Source of the DNA: Clostridiales bacterium
GTDB lineage: Bacteria; Bacillota; Clostridia; Christensenellales; JAISNN01
Assembly (NCBI GenBank): GCA_031289865.1
Contig: JAITOQ010000010.1
Coordinates: 1 to 6,117, forward strand
Direction: 5' to 3'
Length of the DNA: 6,117 nt
Below, piece by piece: positions 5,751-6,117 of this stretch (position 1 is the stretch's first letter; the number at the start of each line of letters is the position of its first letter). Under the pieces are notes generated by a model. It was not told the origin of the DNA, did not search any database, and saw only the letters and a list, made by a program, of their open reading frames with translations. A program made the translations under genes and the position numbers.

Positions 5751-5880
5751 AGTCGGCGTCATTCTGAGCGAATGCGAAGAATCTAAAACGATAGCTGTAT
5801 AACGACTAAAACAAAAAGATGTGGTCATCATACGGCTTGCCGTTTGAGATTCTTCGCATACGCTCAGAATGACACCGACT
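5751..5880. mobile_element. 130-bp MITE-like element with 34-bp inverted ends
   Basis: The left end (5751-5784, beginning AGTCGGCGTCATTCTGAGCG) and the right end (5847-5880) are inverted copies matching at 32 of 34 bases. The 62-base interior carries GATGTGGTCATC, the core of the palindrome nearby, and no coding capacity. No clear target-site duplication flanks it, and its arms are the same GTCATTCTGAGCG...GAAGAATC repeat found at 4136. It could be a non-autonomous mobile element or two repeats that happen to face each other. Peptides such as DSSHSLRMT read from it are spurious. Confidence 0.6.
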
Positions 5881-5895
5881 CTCCTATTACTCACT

Positions 5896-6060
5896 ATCCG
5901 CACTTTTCAACTTTCAACTTTCAACTTGAAATCCGCACTTATTATCTGTTACCTACTATTATTATTACCCGCTTTCAACTTAAAATCCGCACTTTTCAAC
6001 TCTCAACTTTCAACTCTCAACTTAAAATCCGCACTTATTACCTATTACCTATTTACCCGC
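5896..6060. repeat. Two composite repeats of about 77 bp
   Basis: Units at 5896-5972 and 5985-6060 share the order ATCCGCACTT, CAACTTT heptads, ATCCGCACTT, ATTACCT-type heptads and ACCCGC. They are separated by 12 bases of heptad remnant. ATCCGCACTT therefore occurs four times, at 5896, 5931, 5985 and 6027. The second unit runs into the end of the partial gene at 6049. Confidence 0.85.
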
Positions 6061-6117
6061 CTTCCTCTCCGCTCTCACTCTCCTGACCCACGCAAAAAAG
6101 CCTTCTCTCACCGGTAC
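6049..6117 (-). CDS. C-terminal fragment of an unidentified protein
   Basis: The minus-strand frame entering from the right edge stays open for 22 codons, its last 19 residues reading REGFFAWVRRVRAERKAGK, then stops at TAG. The basic, amphipathic ending looks like a real protein tail, and the sequence here is free of the spacer repeats. It would be the gene upstream of the symporter on the same strand. The fragment is too short to assign a family. The stop codon lies in the ATTACCT-type heptad tract. Confidence 0.45.
   Translation of the reverse strand, partial: VPVREGFFAWVRRVRAERKAGK

Larger units (their letters stand above)
5595..6048. other. Repeat-filled spacer upstream of symporter
   Basis: No gene is supported in these 454 bases. 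They hold, left to right, the symporter ribosome binding site, TGCAAAA heptads, two 28-bp direct repeats, a perfect palindrome, a 130-bp inverted-ended element, and two 77-bp composite repeats. If the symporter has its own promoter it should lie here, but I find no convincing -35/-10 pair. Confidence 0.8.

Noticed and set aside
5703..5903. Minus-strand open frame of 66 codons containing SHSLRMT-like peptides
   Set aside because: It is a translation of the GTCATTCTGAGCG repeats; such peptides are typical spurious calls from this repeat type.
5896..6060. CRISPR-like array
   Set aside because: The units contain internal heptads, there are no unique spacers of even length, and no cas genes are nearby.

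Overview
The window looks like a chromosomal segment of an uncultured, probably gut-associated Clostridia (Firmicutes) bacterium. The reasons are moderate GC, strong AGGAGG-type ribosome binding sites, a GPH-family sugar symporter, a short lipoprotein signal and dense short interspersed repeats between genes. The lineage is inferred from style, not from a marker gene. Every gene I can support is on the minus strand, so transcription runs from high to low coordinates.

In transcription order there are seven genes. (1) 6049-6117: the C-terminal 22 codons of an unidentified gene cut by the window edge. (2) 4179-5594: a GPH-type cation/glycoside symporter. (3) 3116-4051: a lipoprotein of unknown function. 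(4) 1854-3116: a Gfo/Idh/MocA-family NAD(P)-dependent oxidoreductase whose start overlaps the lipoprotein stop by 1 base (TAATG). (5) 1087-1536: a 149-residue protein resembling the N-terminal beta domain of CehA/McbA-type proteins. (6) 53-1090: a PHP-domain metallohydrolase that overlaps gene 5 by 4 bases (ATGA). (7) 1-51: the first 17 codons of a glycerophosphodiester phosphodiesterase-like protein, starting 1 base after gene 6 stops.

Together the genes suggest a catabolic module: uptake by the symporter, oxidation or epimerisation of a sugar or polyol by the Gfo/Idh enzyme, and hydrolysis of an ester or phosphodiester by the PHP and GDPD-like enzymes. The substrate cannot be read from the sequence.

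The three spacers (1537-1853, 4052-4178, 5595-6048) contain almost nothing but repeats. These are three families of 7-bp tandem repeats (GTTGAAA/CAACTTT, TGCAAAA, ATTACCT), copies of a GTCATTCTGAGCG...GAAGAATC repeat, a GGGACGATG palindrome, 75-bp and 28-bp direct repeats, and a 130-bp element with 34-bp inverted ends. The repeats reach into gene 3' ends. The last residues and stop of the oxidoreductase are written in heptad sequence, and a second, recent copy of its 3' end, with an in-frame 9-bp deletion, sits 162 bp downstream of the gene end. This repeat and gene-end architecture is the most unusual part of the window.
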